Origin: Dactylorhiza incarnata
Lineage: Eukaryota; Streptophyta; Magnoliopsida; Asparagales; Orchidaceae
Length of the DNA stretch: 64,000 bases
NCBI GenBank assembly: GCA_033032865.1
Contig: JAWHQI010000264.1
Coordinates: forward strand, 372,001 to 436,000
Reading direction: 5' to 3'
Of the stretch, positions 41,428-51,419 are shown piece after piece. A program made the position numbers and the translations under genes. Every line of letters starts with the position of its first letter. The first letter of the stretch is position 1. Below the pieces are notes generated by a model that worked only from the letters and a program-made list of their open reading frames with translations, had not been told where the DNA came from and searched no databases.

Positions 41428-41940
41428 ATGTGTTCAGAAAATTTCTTTTCATAAAATGAATTTGTCTGTCTTTAGTAAACACGTGCATTTTATTCTTGTT
41501 TAAAAAAAATTCCTTTAGAAATGGTGTTATCTATTATTTTATTTTCTTGGCCCGCCATGTATGTAGGGTATCTATTTTTACTGTACGACTAGAACCATCC
41601 GATCATATGTTAGTGTAACGGCGGGCTTTGCCCGTGCTGGCAGCGGGCAACTACTCTCTCTCTCCCAGTCGAGAGCCCGCCTTCTGTAAGCTGTGCCCGC
41701 CGTCGGGGGGGTCAGCAAATAGCAGCCAGCACAAAAATTTTGGCATTGCCCCTATCAATTATTTAATAAACACAATATAAATTATTTAATGTCTAATGAT
41801 AGTCTACAATAGTAAATGTATGAGCTATACTAAAAACTTTTTGAAATTTATGAATTTACAAAATTACTTTTAATTTTGGGATATAATGTAATTACTTATA
41901 AACATTATATTTTAATATATTTTTTTGAAATAGATTATAA
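41428..41940. other. Spacer, no gene recognised
   Basis: Holds a short GC-rich stretch with CGGGCTTTGCCCG- and GCGGGCAAC-type inverted words (41620-41720), probably another MITE edge, and otherwise AT-rich DNA. Confidence 0.4.
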
Positions 41941-44774
41941 TGTTGTGAAATCGGATCGAGTTAAGTCGCGGTAGCGCAACGGAATTTCACGAATGAGCAA
42001 GAACCAGTATCGCGCAAAATAAAATACGGAAACGAGATTCTAGCATACACAGAGGACACAAAAGATTACGTGGTTCGGAGTATGGGACTCCTACTCCACG
42101 GGGAGAGCGCGGCGAAAGATACACTATAAATATGAGAGTTACAAGATACAATAGTGAGACAAAAGATATAACGTGGTGCGTCCAGTAGAATCTGCCCACA
42201 AACTGCACTGGTAGCTATCGCGAGCGATACCGATATCGCTGAGCGATGTCTCGCACGCCACCGGGCCCAAGACCTGCCGCCGCTGCTTCCGCACGCCTGG
42301 ACCACCGCTCTACTGCCGCCGCTCTCACCGAAACCAAGTTCTGCGGTTGTCGCCGGCCTGGATCACACTGAGGGCCTCCGCCACTGTTGAAGAACTCCTG
42401 GAGCCACCGCTGCCGCCGCCCGCTGCTTCCACCTGAAACAGCCCGAAAAGCTCCCTTGGCCTGAGGCCGCCTGTCGCCGCTGGACAGAGCCGCCGCCTCC
42501 TTGCCGCCGAGCTACTGGCGCCGCTGCTGCCGCTCACCTCTCTCAACTGCCTCCTCCATCCTGCAGAATTTGCTTGGCGTACAGGATGGCTGGGGGGACT
42601 GGTCCTATAAATAGGAGCCAAATAAAATCTCCCGTAAATAGGAGATAATCTGCAGATTTAGGAAAGATGCTAAAAATGGATTTAGCCGGAATAGGAAGAA
42701 AATAATCATCCTCATAATGAAGAATCCTAAATAGGATTAACCCAATAAGAGATGTCCTAATCAAAGACTAATCCTCACAAGTAACAAACCCCTCCCACGG
42801 ATCGATGGCATGGCGCGATCCTAATGGTCCGGGCGCGACGAGGTGTCAAAGTCTAACAATCTCCACCTTGACGCCTTACGCGACAAACTCCACCTGACGC
42901 CTCACACAAAACGTAACTCTACCTCCACCTTGGATCTCCCCTACCGGCGACTACGAAACCCCCTCTCCCTGGGGTCTCCGCGATCAACATGCATAAAGGA
43001 CGTCGGCGTCGTCCTCATCCTCAGATGCTACTGCAGCCTGATGTGACTCATGCGTCTGCTCCTTAAACTTTCCCTTCGGGCAATTGTTCTTCCAGTGCCC
43101 CTCCTCCTTGCAGTAGTGGCACTTAGTATTCCTGCCTCCGGACTTAAACCTAGATCGGTCTTCCCCCTTGCCTTTTCCTCTCGATCTGCCCCGGGTTGGG
43201 TCATTGCTCTTCACGAATAAGCCCTCGTCGGCCCTAGGGCTCGACTTGCTCCTTGTTTCGTTAGAGAGCAGCGTCGTCATCACTTCTTCCATCTTCAGGG
43301 TATCCTTCCGGTAGAGGATAGTGGTGACCAGATGATCGAAGGACCTTGGCAATGAAGACAACAGGAGCAGAGTCTGGTCTTCCTCCTCGACCTTAACGTC
43401 CATACTCCACAACTGGGAGATGAGCTTGTTGAACACGTTCATGTGATCTAGCAGTTGCGAGCCCTCCGACATTCTCAGGCTGTATAGCTGCTTCTTCACA
43501 TACAGCTTATTCGTCAGCGACTTGGACATATATAGCTCCTCGAGCTTCTTCCACAAGTCCGTCGTCGTCTAGCATCCACCACGTTGTACATCACCTCATC
43601 GGCCAAACACAGCTGAATCGTGTTGATGGCCTTCAGATCGAGCTGCTCTCATTCGTCGTCCTCCTTCCCGGACTTCTCCTTGCCAAGGAGAGCCTTGTGA
43701 AGACCTTGCTGGACGAGAACGGTCTTTATGCGCTTCTGCCAAATGCCAAAATCAATCTTGCCGTCGTACCTAGAAATCTCAAATTTTGCCGACATTGTCT
43801 TGCTCGCAGAGCTACTGGGCGATCAAGATGATATTCGCGGAACCGATCTGGGAAGATAGGGAGCAGACCAATGCCGTCACCCACCTTTGACCCAAATCAG
43901 AAAATCGGAACGTCCAGACGATCACCCCCGCGGAACCTAGCATTGATACCAATTGTTGTGGTAATCGGATCGAGTTAAGCCATGGTAGCGCAACGAAATT
44001 TCAAGAATGAGCAAGAACCAGTATCGCGCAAAATAAAATATGGAACGAGATTCTAGCATACACAGACGACACAAAAAGATTACGTGGTTCGGAGTATGGG
44101 ACTCCTACTCCACGGGGAGAGCGCGCCGAAAGATCCACTATAAATATGAGAGTTACAAGATACAATAGTGAGACAAAAGATATAACGTGGTGCGTCCAGT
44201 AGAATCTGCTCCCAAACTGCACTGGTAGCTATCGCGAGCGATACCGTTATCGCCGAGCGATGTCTCGCATGCCACCGGGCCCAAGACCCGCCGCCGCTGC
44301 TTCCGCACGCCTGGACCACCGCCCTGCTGTTGCCGCTCTCACCGGCCTGGATCACACTGAGGGCCTCCGCCGCTGTTGAAGAACTCCTGGAGCCACCGCT
44401 GCCGCCGCTCGCTGCTTCCACCTGAAACAGCCCGAAAAGCTCCCTTGGCCTGAGGCCGCCTGTCGCCGCTGGACAGAGCCGTCGCCTCCTTGCCGCCGAG
44501 CTACTGGCACCACTGCTGCCGCTCACCTCTCTCAACTGCCTCCTCCCTCCTGCGGAATTTGCTTGGCGTAAATGATGGCTGGGGGACTGGTCCTATAAAT
44601 AGGAGCCAAATAAAATCTCCCATAAATAGGAGATAATCTGCAGATTTAGGAAAGATGCTAAAAATGGGTTTAGCCGGAATAGGAAGAAAATAATCCTCCT
44701 CATAATGAAGAATCCTAAATAGGATTAACCTAATAAGAGATTTCCTAATCAAAGATTAATCCTCACAAGTAACA
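41941..44774 (-). mobile_element. Copia retrotransposon reduced to gag (LTR 846/821 bp, TSD TTATA[A])
   Basis: LTRs 41941-42786 and 43954-44774 both begin TGTTGTG and end CACAAGTAACA on the plus strand. The flanks carry TTATAA on both sides (41935-41940, 44775-44780). On the minus strand the primer binding site TGGTATCAATGC (about 43950-43939) follows the right LTR, and a purine tract GTGGGAGGGG precedes the left LTR, so the element is transcribed leftwards. The 1.17-kb interior codes only for gag. Protease, integrase and RT are deleted, making it dependent on a partner element. LTR divergence of several percent by eye implies an older insertion than the 61-kb element. Confidence 0.92.
42984..43795 (-). 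pseudogene. Copia gag with zinc knuckle, one nonsense codon and one frameshift
   Basis: The start MSAKFEISRYDG is at 43795. The N-terminal UBN2-type gag domain (WQKRIKTVLVQQGL, later LEELYMSKSLTNKL and LLSSLPRSFD) is followed by a basic RGRSRGKGKG stretch and one CCHC knuckle, CHYCKEEGHWKNNC (near 43120). An in-frame TGA near 43645 stands where the family has Trp, and the frame shifts near 43560. From 43556 to 42984 the frame is open for 190 codons, ending YAC. Gag packages element RNA; this copy cannot make the whole protein. Confidence 0.85.
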
Positions 44775-45128
44775 TTATAATATATGTTTAAGTCATTTTA
44801 TTAAAAAATAAAGATAATTTTGAGAATTTTGAATGTTTAATCAAATACAACTTTTCCTTTATACAGTAAAGATAAAACTAAGTCATTCATCAAAGTTTTG
44901 GGGACATATAATAACTTTATTTTTTAATTATATTAGCATCTTTAAAATTTAAGTAAAATAATGATAAAAGATAGAAAATCAAGTAAAAAATATAAATAAA
45001 ATAAAATAAGAAAGGAAATATAAATGAAATTATGGAAGAGAACGTAAAATAGTATATGATAAAAATTATACGGCGATTGAACGCATAGTTGCGGACATTT
45101 TAATTATCCAAACTAATGCATCTAAAAT
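44775..45128. other. AT-rich spacer, nothing recognised
   Basis: No ORF or repeat boundaries seen. It continues the sequence interrupted by the gag-only copia element. Confidence 0.4.
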
Positions 45129-45131
45129 TAA

Positions 45132-45348
45132 GGCTTCATTTGGCGCGGTGGCGGGCGGCGTTTGTGGCAAACGCCACCGCAAAGCGGGTAAACAAACGCC
45201 TGACGGCGGCGTTTGCCACGTTAGCACCCGCCGCGCCATGAAAAAATCTCCAAAACGGAGCTTTTCGAGCCCCGCCTCCTCCCCTCCGGTTCGAACCTCC
45301 CATCTCCACCCGTAGGTGCCGCCCGCCACCGCCGCGCCAAATAAAGCC
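45132..45348. mobile_element. Tourist-like MITE, TSD TAA, 217 bp
   Basis: Ends GGCTTCATTTGGCGCGG and CCGCGCCAAATAAAGCC, flanked by TAA at 45129-45131 and 45349-45351. The inner part (GGCGGCGTTTG, GCAAACGCC) is GC-rich and self-complementary, so the whole element folds into a hairpin. It lies 570 bp from the 3' end of the three-Ubl gene. Confidence 0.85.
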
Positions 45349-45351
45349 TAA

Positions 45352-45924
45352 GTCGCTCTTGTTTTCGCTCTTGTTTTTGCTATGTTATTTGTGGCTTCCC
45401 AAAATCACATTCAACCGTACTCGTCAAAACCTACAATAAAGCTCATGATTACCACTTTTCCGACTCTACAAACTATATATTTGCATTGAAAAGTAGAGAG
45501 ATTATTTATAATAATTTATACTAATACATAAGAAAAATCCTTTTTTTGTTAAAATATTTATCTTTCAATTTTGTCCTTTTTAATTTCAAGTTTTATGCAT
45601 TTAAATAATTGAATTGAACTTACGTATTTTAAAAAATATATTCTTATCCTTTCTATTTTTATTAAGTTTTATTTGTATTCATGAGATAAAATTGTCTACA
45701 AAAATGACGAATGACAAATATACTGTCGCACTAGGGCACGAGGCAACCGCGCAGTAAAGGATTCAGAAAATTATATCAAATAAAAAAAAATATCACGTCT
45801 TAGAAAATTCAACTGTAAACGAAAAACGCCACGGCGAATAACTAACGAACTGTGCACACATAGCAACTAATCATATGATTTGCGAAAGAAATTCTATTAC
45901 TGCAGACTGCCGTACTGCTGGGTT
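45352..45924. other. 3' flank of the three-Ubl gene
   Basis: AT-rich, no features beyond homopolymer A/T. The poly-A site of the minus-strand Ubl gene should fall in its right part. Confidence 0.4.
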
Positions 45925-46752
45925 TCACGCGCGATCGGCCGTGTTGAAAATCTCGATAAGATCGCCGGACTTCACCCCATGCCACCGGAAAGTCTGGTCT
46001 TCCAGCATCACGGCCCGATTGAACACGAAAAAGAACGCCTTCGTCATCGGCGGCGGCGACTGAAACTGACCCGAGGCTCTGAACATCTGCAACTCCATCC
46101 TCAGCTCACTCACATTATCCTCCGCGTTCATCTCCACATGCAGTACGGTCCACGTCGGAGACCTCCCCGGGAACACCACCGTCACCGTCACACTCTCCCA
46201 CATATTAAATGTCGACGGCCTCACCTCTATCTTTGACCCGTCGGTGACGCCACAGTCCATCAACGGCAGGCAACTGTTCTTCAGCTCCACGCCGCCGAGA
46301 AAAAGCGACATGGTCCGGCTGGCCGGAAGCCGCTTGCCGGTGCAGTGGTGGAAATGATCTCGGATGGCCTCTTTCAGGTGGGCTATCGTGTCGGAGCACG
46401 TGTCGACGGGGAATTCAGTGAACTTAGTCACGTGGTGAGGAACCCAGACGGTGATTAGGGAGCGGGCGGGTGGCGGGTGGCGGAGGTCGGCGGCCGGTTC
46501 GTGCTTGATCATCTCCGGCCTGGGCTCGGCCGGGTCGAGATAATGAAGGAGGACGCGGGAGCCATGGAGAAGGTCATATTGCTCGACGTAGCATCCGTCT
46601 TCCATGATATAGCCGTTAAAGGAGAGGATTTGATGGGAGACGGGGACGCCGTGATATTTTTGGATCATTTCTTTAATTTCTTGAACGGTGGTGAACAGCA
46701 AGATTTCCAGCTCAAAGCTCCGGCCGTCGGCGGTCTCGATGACGATGTCCAT
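45925..46752 (-). CDS. Triple ubiquitin-like domain protein (275 aa)
   Basis: An uninterrupted single-exon frame, GC-rich in third positions. Three divergent Ubl folds follow one another. Residues 1-72 read MDIVIETADG...VQEIKEMIQKYHGVPVSHQI and LHGSRVLLHY. Residues ~95-180 run from SLITVWVPHHVTKF to DGSKIEV, with IAHLKEAIRDHF. Residues ~187-272 run from ESVTVTVVFPG to FRWHGVKSGDLIEIF. There is no C-terminal Gly-Gly and no ubiquitin-type processing site between domains, so it is not a polyubiquitin precursor. Similar multi-Ubl plant proteins are known but uncharacterised; adaptor binding to proteasome or UBA partners is a guess. TATAAATT lies 62 bp upstream. The decayed copy at 9.1-12.2 kb had the same three-domain plan. 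Confidence 0.82.
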   Translation of the reverse strand: MDIVIETADGRSFELEILLFTTVQEIKEMIQKYHGVPVSHQILSFNGYIMEDGCYVEQYDLLHGSRVLLHYLDPAEPRPEMIKHEPAADLRHPPPARSLITVWVPHHVTKFTEFPVDTCSDTIAHLKEAIRDHFHHCTGKRLPASRTMSLFLGGVELKNSCLPLMDCGVTDGSKIEVRPSTFNMWESVTVTVVFPGRSPTWTVLHVEMNAEDNVSELRMELQMFRASGQFQSPPPMTKAFFFVFNRAVMLEDQTFRWHGVKSGDLIEIFNTADRA

Positions 46753-46813
46753 TTGCCGGCGAGGAGCTAGAGCAGCCGATCGATATCTTCTTCGCAGTGG
46801 AGGAGCCGATCGA

Positions 46814-46821
46814 ATTTATAG
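46814..46821 (-). promoter_or_regulatory. TATA box of the triple-Ubl gene
   Basis: TATAAATT on the minus strand, 62 bp before the start codon, predicts a leader of about 30 bp. It is the only good TATA candidate within 150 bp. Confidence 0.55.
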
Positions 46822-47018
46822 CTAGCGCGAGGAGGTGTGAGAGCGTTACGAGCGCCGGGAATCTTTCGAATAGCAACGTAACGGTCTAAATAACAGAATT
46901 ATCAAATATATGTATTATCTATATATTATCTAAGATAATTCACTAGTAATGCTGCATTATTAATTATCATAATAATTAATAACCAATAAAGAAGGGAATA
47001 TTCGAATAATGCTTATCT

Positions 47019-47021
<3 letters not shown>

Positions 47022-47068
<47 letters not shown>
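47022..47068. repeat. (TA)n microsatellite
   Basis: An uninterrupted AT/TA tract of about 47 bases about 270 bp upstream of the triple-Ubl gene. Confidence 0.9.
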
Positions 47069-47070
<2 letters not shown>

Positions 47071-47103
47071 CCCTATCTCTTTTCAAGTATATTCAACACG
47101 GAC

Positions 47104-47305
47104 CGGGATCCTCTCCATTTGGGACCTTAAATGGAGGTACATTTCATGGTCTAGATGCATTCTTAGTTGATCTAATGATTTAGAATTTTTTGAATAAACA
47201 AAAATATAAAAGGATGGGATTAGTGAACCCGTCGGATCAGCCTTAAAAAAATTTGGACCGTGAAATGGATACTATCCATTTCACTTGAAATGGAGAGGAT
47301 CCTGG
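47104..47305. mobile_element. MITE with GGATCCTCTCCATTT termini
   Basis: Left end CGGGATCCTCTCCATTT and right end AAATGGAGAGGATCCTGG are inverted repeats of about 15 bp. Sub-terminal TTCATGGTC and GACCGTGAAATGG also mirror each other. Related sequence occurs at 8640-8750. The copia LTR begins eight bases to the right. Confidence 0.7.
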
Positions 47306-47312
47306 TACATTC

Positions 47313-49943
47313 TGTTGGAAGCGAGACCTCCCACACTCGAACACTTCACGCTTCCTCTACTACAGTCACCACGGCGATCACCTTCACACTTACGGCGAAC
47401 ACTACCACTCTCGCAAACACTACTCACGCGAGCACACACACAGCGAGCTCTCCCGGCTTCAGCGGGCTCACACACTCCAGCGAGCAGGGCCTTCTCTACT
47501 GCCGAGCACCCCACTCCGGCGAGATGCACCACGACTCTACGTGCGAGCACCTCCAACCTCGACTACACGCCGAGCACAACTCTACTTCGGCGAGCTCCCA
47601 CAACTCACGGCAAGGTGCAGGCTGCACGTGCAAGCACTTCCACTATCCTATGCGAGCACTCCTACCTCGGCGGGATGCAGGCTGGTATCAAACTCCACGT
47701 CCACTTGAGATTTCCTACAGGCGAGACGGGCTGCACCGGCGAGGTGGATAGCTCCGGCGAGATCTCCCCTCTACTTCCACGTCCAGGCGCTGGCGAGATG
47801 GCAGCTCCGGCGAGACACCTGTACGCGAGATGGGAGGCGGACTTACTTCCTGCGGGAAGGGGTGTATTGGCGAGAGGGGTAGGCGAGAAGGTGGCTGGCG
47901 AGATGAGTTAGCGAGTGGGAAAATTCAGTCCTGCGGGAATATAAAAATCTTCCTCTCTCAACACTCTCCCTCTCTCTCTACAATATTCTGCCGAAAGAAG
48001 AAAAAACTCTCCAAAATTCTCTTTCTTCACATCATATAAAACTTTACAAATAGAGGCCTATTTATAGGCAAAGCAAAACATCAAATTTCTCTCTCCACAA
48101 TAAATACGGGCTGTCTCTCTCCTCCAACTATACATTTTAAATTCATAATAATAAAAGCTTTTCTTTTAAATAAAACTTGTTGACCAAGTCAACACAGCTC
48201 AAAACCAACAAACTCCCCCTCAAACTTGACAGCACATGCTGAGTTTGCCTTTGAGCTTCGCAAACGTCTCAGCCTTCAGTGCCTTGGTAAAAAATGTCCG
48301 CGACCTGCTCTCCGGTGGGGCAATACACAACTTCCACGGTCTTCTGCTCCACCTGCTCACGAAGGAAATGATACCTCGTCTCGATGTGCTTGCTCCTCCC
48401 ATGCAGCACCGGGTTCTTCGCGAGCTGAATGTCCGACATGTTATCCACTAACACTGTCGTTGGCCCTTCCTGTCCATGATGCAATTCCTCCAATAGGTTC
48501 CTCAGCCAGATGGCTTGGCAAGTACATGCCGCAGCTGCAATGTACTCCGCCTCACATGATGATAAGGCTATCGTAGCCTGCTTCTTCGAACTCCATGAGA
48601 ACGCTGCGGTCCCCATATGGAACACATATCCAGAAGTGCTCTTCCGATCGTTCACGTCACCACCATAGTTGCTATCCGAGTAGCCGACCAGCTTCAACTC
48701 CTCTCCAGTGGAGTACATCAGACCATGACCTCTCGTCCCGTTCACATATCTTAGGATCCTCTTCGCAGCCGTGAAGTGATCCTGCTTTGGCTCCTCCATG
48801 TACCTGCTCACTACTCCAACAGCGTACATAATGTCTGGTCGAGTAAAGGTCAGGTACCTTAAACTCCCAACCAGACTCTTGAACATGGTTGGGTCAACTC
48901 CTTCCTCCTTCGAGTCCTTCCTCAACTTTGTTCCGGGATCAGCGGGAGTGGAGATAGCCTTGCTATTCTCCATCCTGAACTTCTTCAAGATCTCCTCCGC
49001 GTACTTCTTCTACGAGATGAAAATGCCATCTTCATCCTGCTTCACCTCGACACCCAAAAAGTAGGTCAGCTCTCCCAGATCGGTCATCTCAAACTCCCTC
49101 TTCATCATCCTCTTGAATTCTTCATACATAGCCGGGTTGTTCCCGGTGAATATCATATCGTCTACGTACATGCATACGATCATGATATCACCGTTTTCTT
49201 CCACCTTGGTGTACAGAGCATACTCGTAAGGACACTTCCTGTAGCCGTGCTTATGGAGGTATGCATCTACCCTTCCATTCCATGCACGAGCCCCTTGCTT
49301 CAAACCATATAGTGCCTTGTTCAACTTGCACACCTTCCTCTCCTGGCCCCTCACTTCATATCCAGGAGGCTGCTCGATGTACACATCTTCCTCCAAGTAG
49401 CCATTGAGGTAGGCCGACACCACATCCATCTGCAGGACCTTCCACCCATGGTGAGCTGCGAGCGCGATGATCAACCGAATGGTGTCGATCCTCGCCACTG
49501 GGGCGTAGACCTCGTCATAGTCCACTCCTTGGACTTGCCTATAGCCCTTCACGACGAGTCTCGCCTTGTGCTTCTCCACAGCTCCTTCTTTGTTCTTCTT
49601 CACCTTATAGACCCACTTCACCCCGAGGGGTTTTTGGCCTGCGGGTGGATCGACCAGCTTCCAAGTTTCATTCTTCTTTATGGAAGCTATCTCAGCATCC
49701 ATCGCCGTCCTCCAAGATTTCTCCTGGGCCGCTTCGTCATAGGACCGTGGCTCGCAATCTGCCAACAAACAATACAAAGAAAAATTATTAAGTGCTGGTG
49801 CCGTCTCCTCGTAGATCTCCTCCATCCTTCTCATCCTAGGTTGAGGACGATCATCCTTGCTTCCACTAGTGCTTGCTCCACTAGTACTTCCTCCACTTGA
49901 GTTGGGAGTGCAAGCTCCCCCTGAATGTCCGCTAGGTGGTGAT
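47313..49943 (-). mobile_element. Copia retrotransposon, 3' half (3' LTR plus RT/RNase H), cut by a gypsy insertion
   Basis: The 3' LTR occupies 47313-48210 (TGTTGGAAG at the left edge, CCAACA at the right edge; on the minus strand TGTTGG...CCAACA). A purine tract TTTGAGGGGGAG lies immediately before it on the minus strand. CTATAAATAGGCC (about 48066-48054, minus) is the likely LTR core promoter. The coding part runs from 49943 down to 48220. At 49944 a gypsy LTR (TGTATAAC...) begins in the opposite orientation, so gag, protease, integrase and the 5' LTR lie beyond the gypsy nest, outside the window. C-rich ORFs within the LTR have no coding meaning. Confidence 0.9.
48220..49943 (-). pseudogene. 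Copia reverse transcriptase and RNase H (one TAG, one frameshift)
   Basis: From 49943 leftwards: a linker with Ser/Gly repeats, then RT motifs WKLVDPPAGQKPLGVKWVYK, KARLVVKG, QMDVVSAYLNG, LNKALYGLKQ and the catalytic YVDD (in CMYVDDMIF, near 49160). RNase H follows with GYSDSNYGGD, STSGYVF, LSSCEAEY and ETRYHFLR. A TAG at 49012-49010 interrupts ISxKKYAEE where copia families have Gln. The frame shifts near 48285, after which FFTKALKAETFAKL ends at 48220. Otherwise the frame is clean, so inactivation is fairly recent. RT and RNase H copy element RNA into DNA. Confidence 0.9.
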
Positions 49944-50164
49944 TGTATAACCCATAATTCATCGAGACCCAACTAAAGGGGAGGGTGGCCGAGACGAGTG
50001 GAGCGACCGCTTAAGAGCGACTGGATGCCGTTCGCCCAGAAAGAAAGTACAGACCTCATATTTGTCGAACGCATGCAGCGCAACGTGTATATGGTCGCAA
50101 TAATGAAGATGACCATAACAGGGCAAAATGGCCGCTCGAACAATCGGAGGCGACCGTAATCCCT

Positions 50165-50815
50165 TCCCACTTGCCCGCCCCTTAGGGTGGCGAGTGGGGG
50201 AGGCCCTACTCGCCCGCCCCTTAGGGGGGGAGTGAGGGAAGGCCCCACTCGCCCCCAAGGGGGCGGGTGGGGGGAGACCCCCCTCCCTACTCGCCCGCCC
50301 CTTAGGGGGGGAGTGAGGGAAGGCCCCACTCGCCCCCTTGGGGGCGGGTGGGGGGAGACCCCCTCCCCACTCGCCCGCCCCTTAGGGGGAGAGTGAGGGA
50401 AGGCCCCACTCGCCCCCTTGGGGGCAGGTGGGGGGAGACCCCCTCCCCACTCGCCCGCCCCTTAGGGGGCGAGTGAGGGAAGGCCCCACTCGCCCCCTTG
50501 GGGGCGGGTGGGGGGAGACCCCCTCCCCACTCGCCCGCCCCTTAGGGGGCGAGTGAGGGAAGGCCCCACTCGCCCCCTTGGGGGCGGGTGGGGGGAGACC
50601 CCCTCCCCACTCGCCCGCCCCTTAGGGGGCGAGTGAGGGAAGGCCCCACTCGCCCCCTTGGGGGCGGGTGGGGGGAGACCCCCCTCCCTACTCGCCCGCC
50701 CCTTTGGGGGGGAGTGGGGGGAGGCCCCACTCGCCCGCCCCTTAGGGGGCGAGTGGGGGGAGGCCCCACTCGCCCGCCCCTTAGGGGGCGAGTGGGGGGA
50801 GACCCCACTCACCCT
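50165..50815 (+). repeat. 80-bp GC-rich tandem array in the gypsy LTR
   Basis: Units of CTCGCCCGCCCCTTAGGGGG, GAGTGAGGGAAGGCCCCACT, CGCCCCCTTGGGGGCGGGTG and GGGGGAGACCCCCTCCCCA recur at 80-bp steps (for example GGGGGAGACC near 50351, 50431, 50511, 50591 and 50671), with shorter variants to the right. Each unit has internal palindromes (CCCCTTAGGGG, CCCCCTTGGGGG). The array creates long spurious ORFs on both strands. Confidence 0.9.
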
Positions 50816-50991
50816 TTTTTTTGGGCAAGTGGGGTCCCGTGTAAGGTTCTTCGGACCTCTGAAGAAGGCGGGAGTGTATGTTTCAGGTTCCACTCGCCCC
50901 CTCCCCTTCTTGGGTCGAGATGTCAAGTCGAAGACGGCAGGGAGCTGCGGATAGCAAAATCGTGGCTATCTGCAGCCCATTTTGTGAAAGT

Positions 50992-51001
50992 CTATAAATA
51001 G
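50992..51001 (+). promoter_or_regulatory. TATA box of the gypsy 5' LTR
   Basis: CTATAAATAGACCCC lies about 360 bp before the LTR end, directly matching the motif in the solo LTR at 31951-31966. The conservation between two diverged copies supports a functional U3/R boundary here. Confidence 0.65.
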
Positions 51002-51419
51002 ACCCCTATGGGCACCTTGGGGAGGGTAGACATCTCCTTACCCCCACCCCCCCTTAGTGTGTTCGGTTAGCTAGTGACCCTGCCTTCCGTTCGCCAAGTC
51101 TTTCAGGCCAACGGTCAGGTGTCGCGAGTGCTCTCCGAGGTGCCCAGGCTCAGCATTGGCTTGGGAGGGGAAGATCTTCGGGTCTTTCGGGTTAGTGGCG
51201 GGACCTCCTCGCTGCAGCTCGTGGGGTCTGTTTTCACCTAAATCCACCAGCAGAAAGGTTCTTAGGCTCTAAGTGACTCGCCGTTCAACTTTACCTGAGA
51301 TAAGTAAGGGCAAGCTGCCTACCCCTATTTTCGAACGCTGAAGCCGGGAAACTGGTTTCAACATTATGATGCGGTGAGCGTGGAACGCAACTTGTTCGGA
51401 AAAACCTCGAGTAGGTCGG

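Noticed and set aside
45925..46752. Polyubiquitin or NEDD8 gene
   Set aside because: The three domains are divergent and lack the C-terminal Gly-Gly and inter-domain cleavage sites required for processing.
47281..47911. Long Ser/Thr- and Cys-rich ORFs
   Set aside because: They lie inside the 3' LTR of the copia element and reflect its C-rich composition.
50462..51001. Gly/Pro-rich ORFs
   Set aside because: Shadows of the 80-bp GC array in the gypsy LTR.
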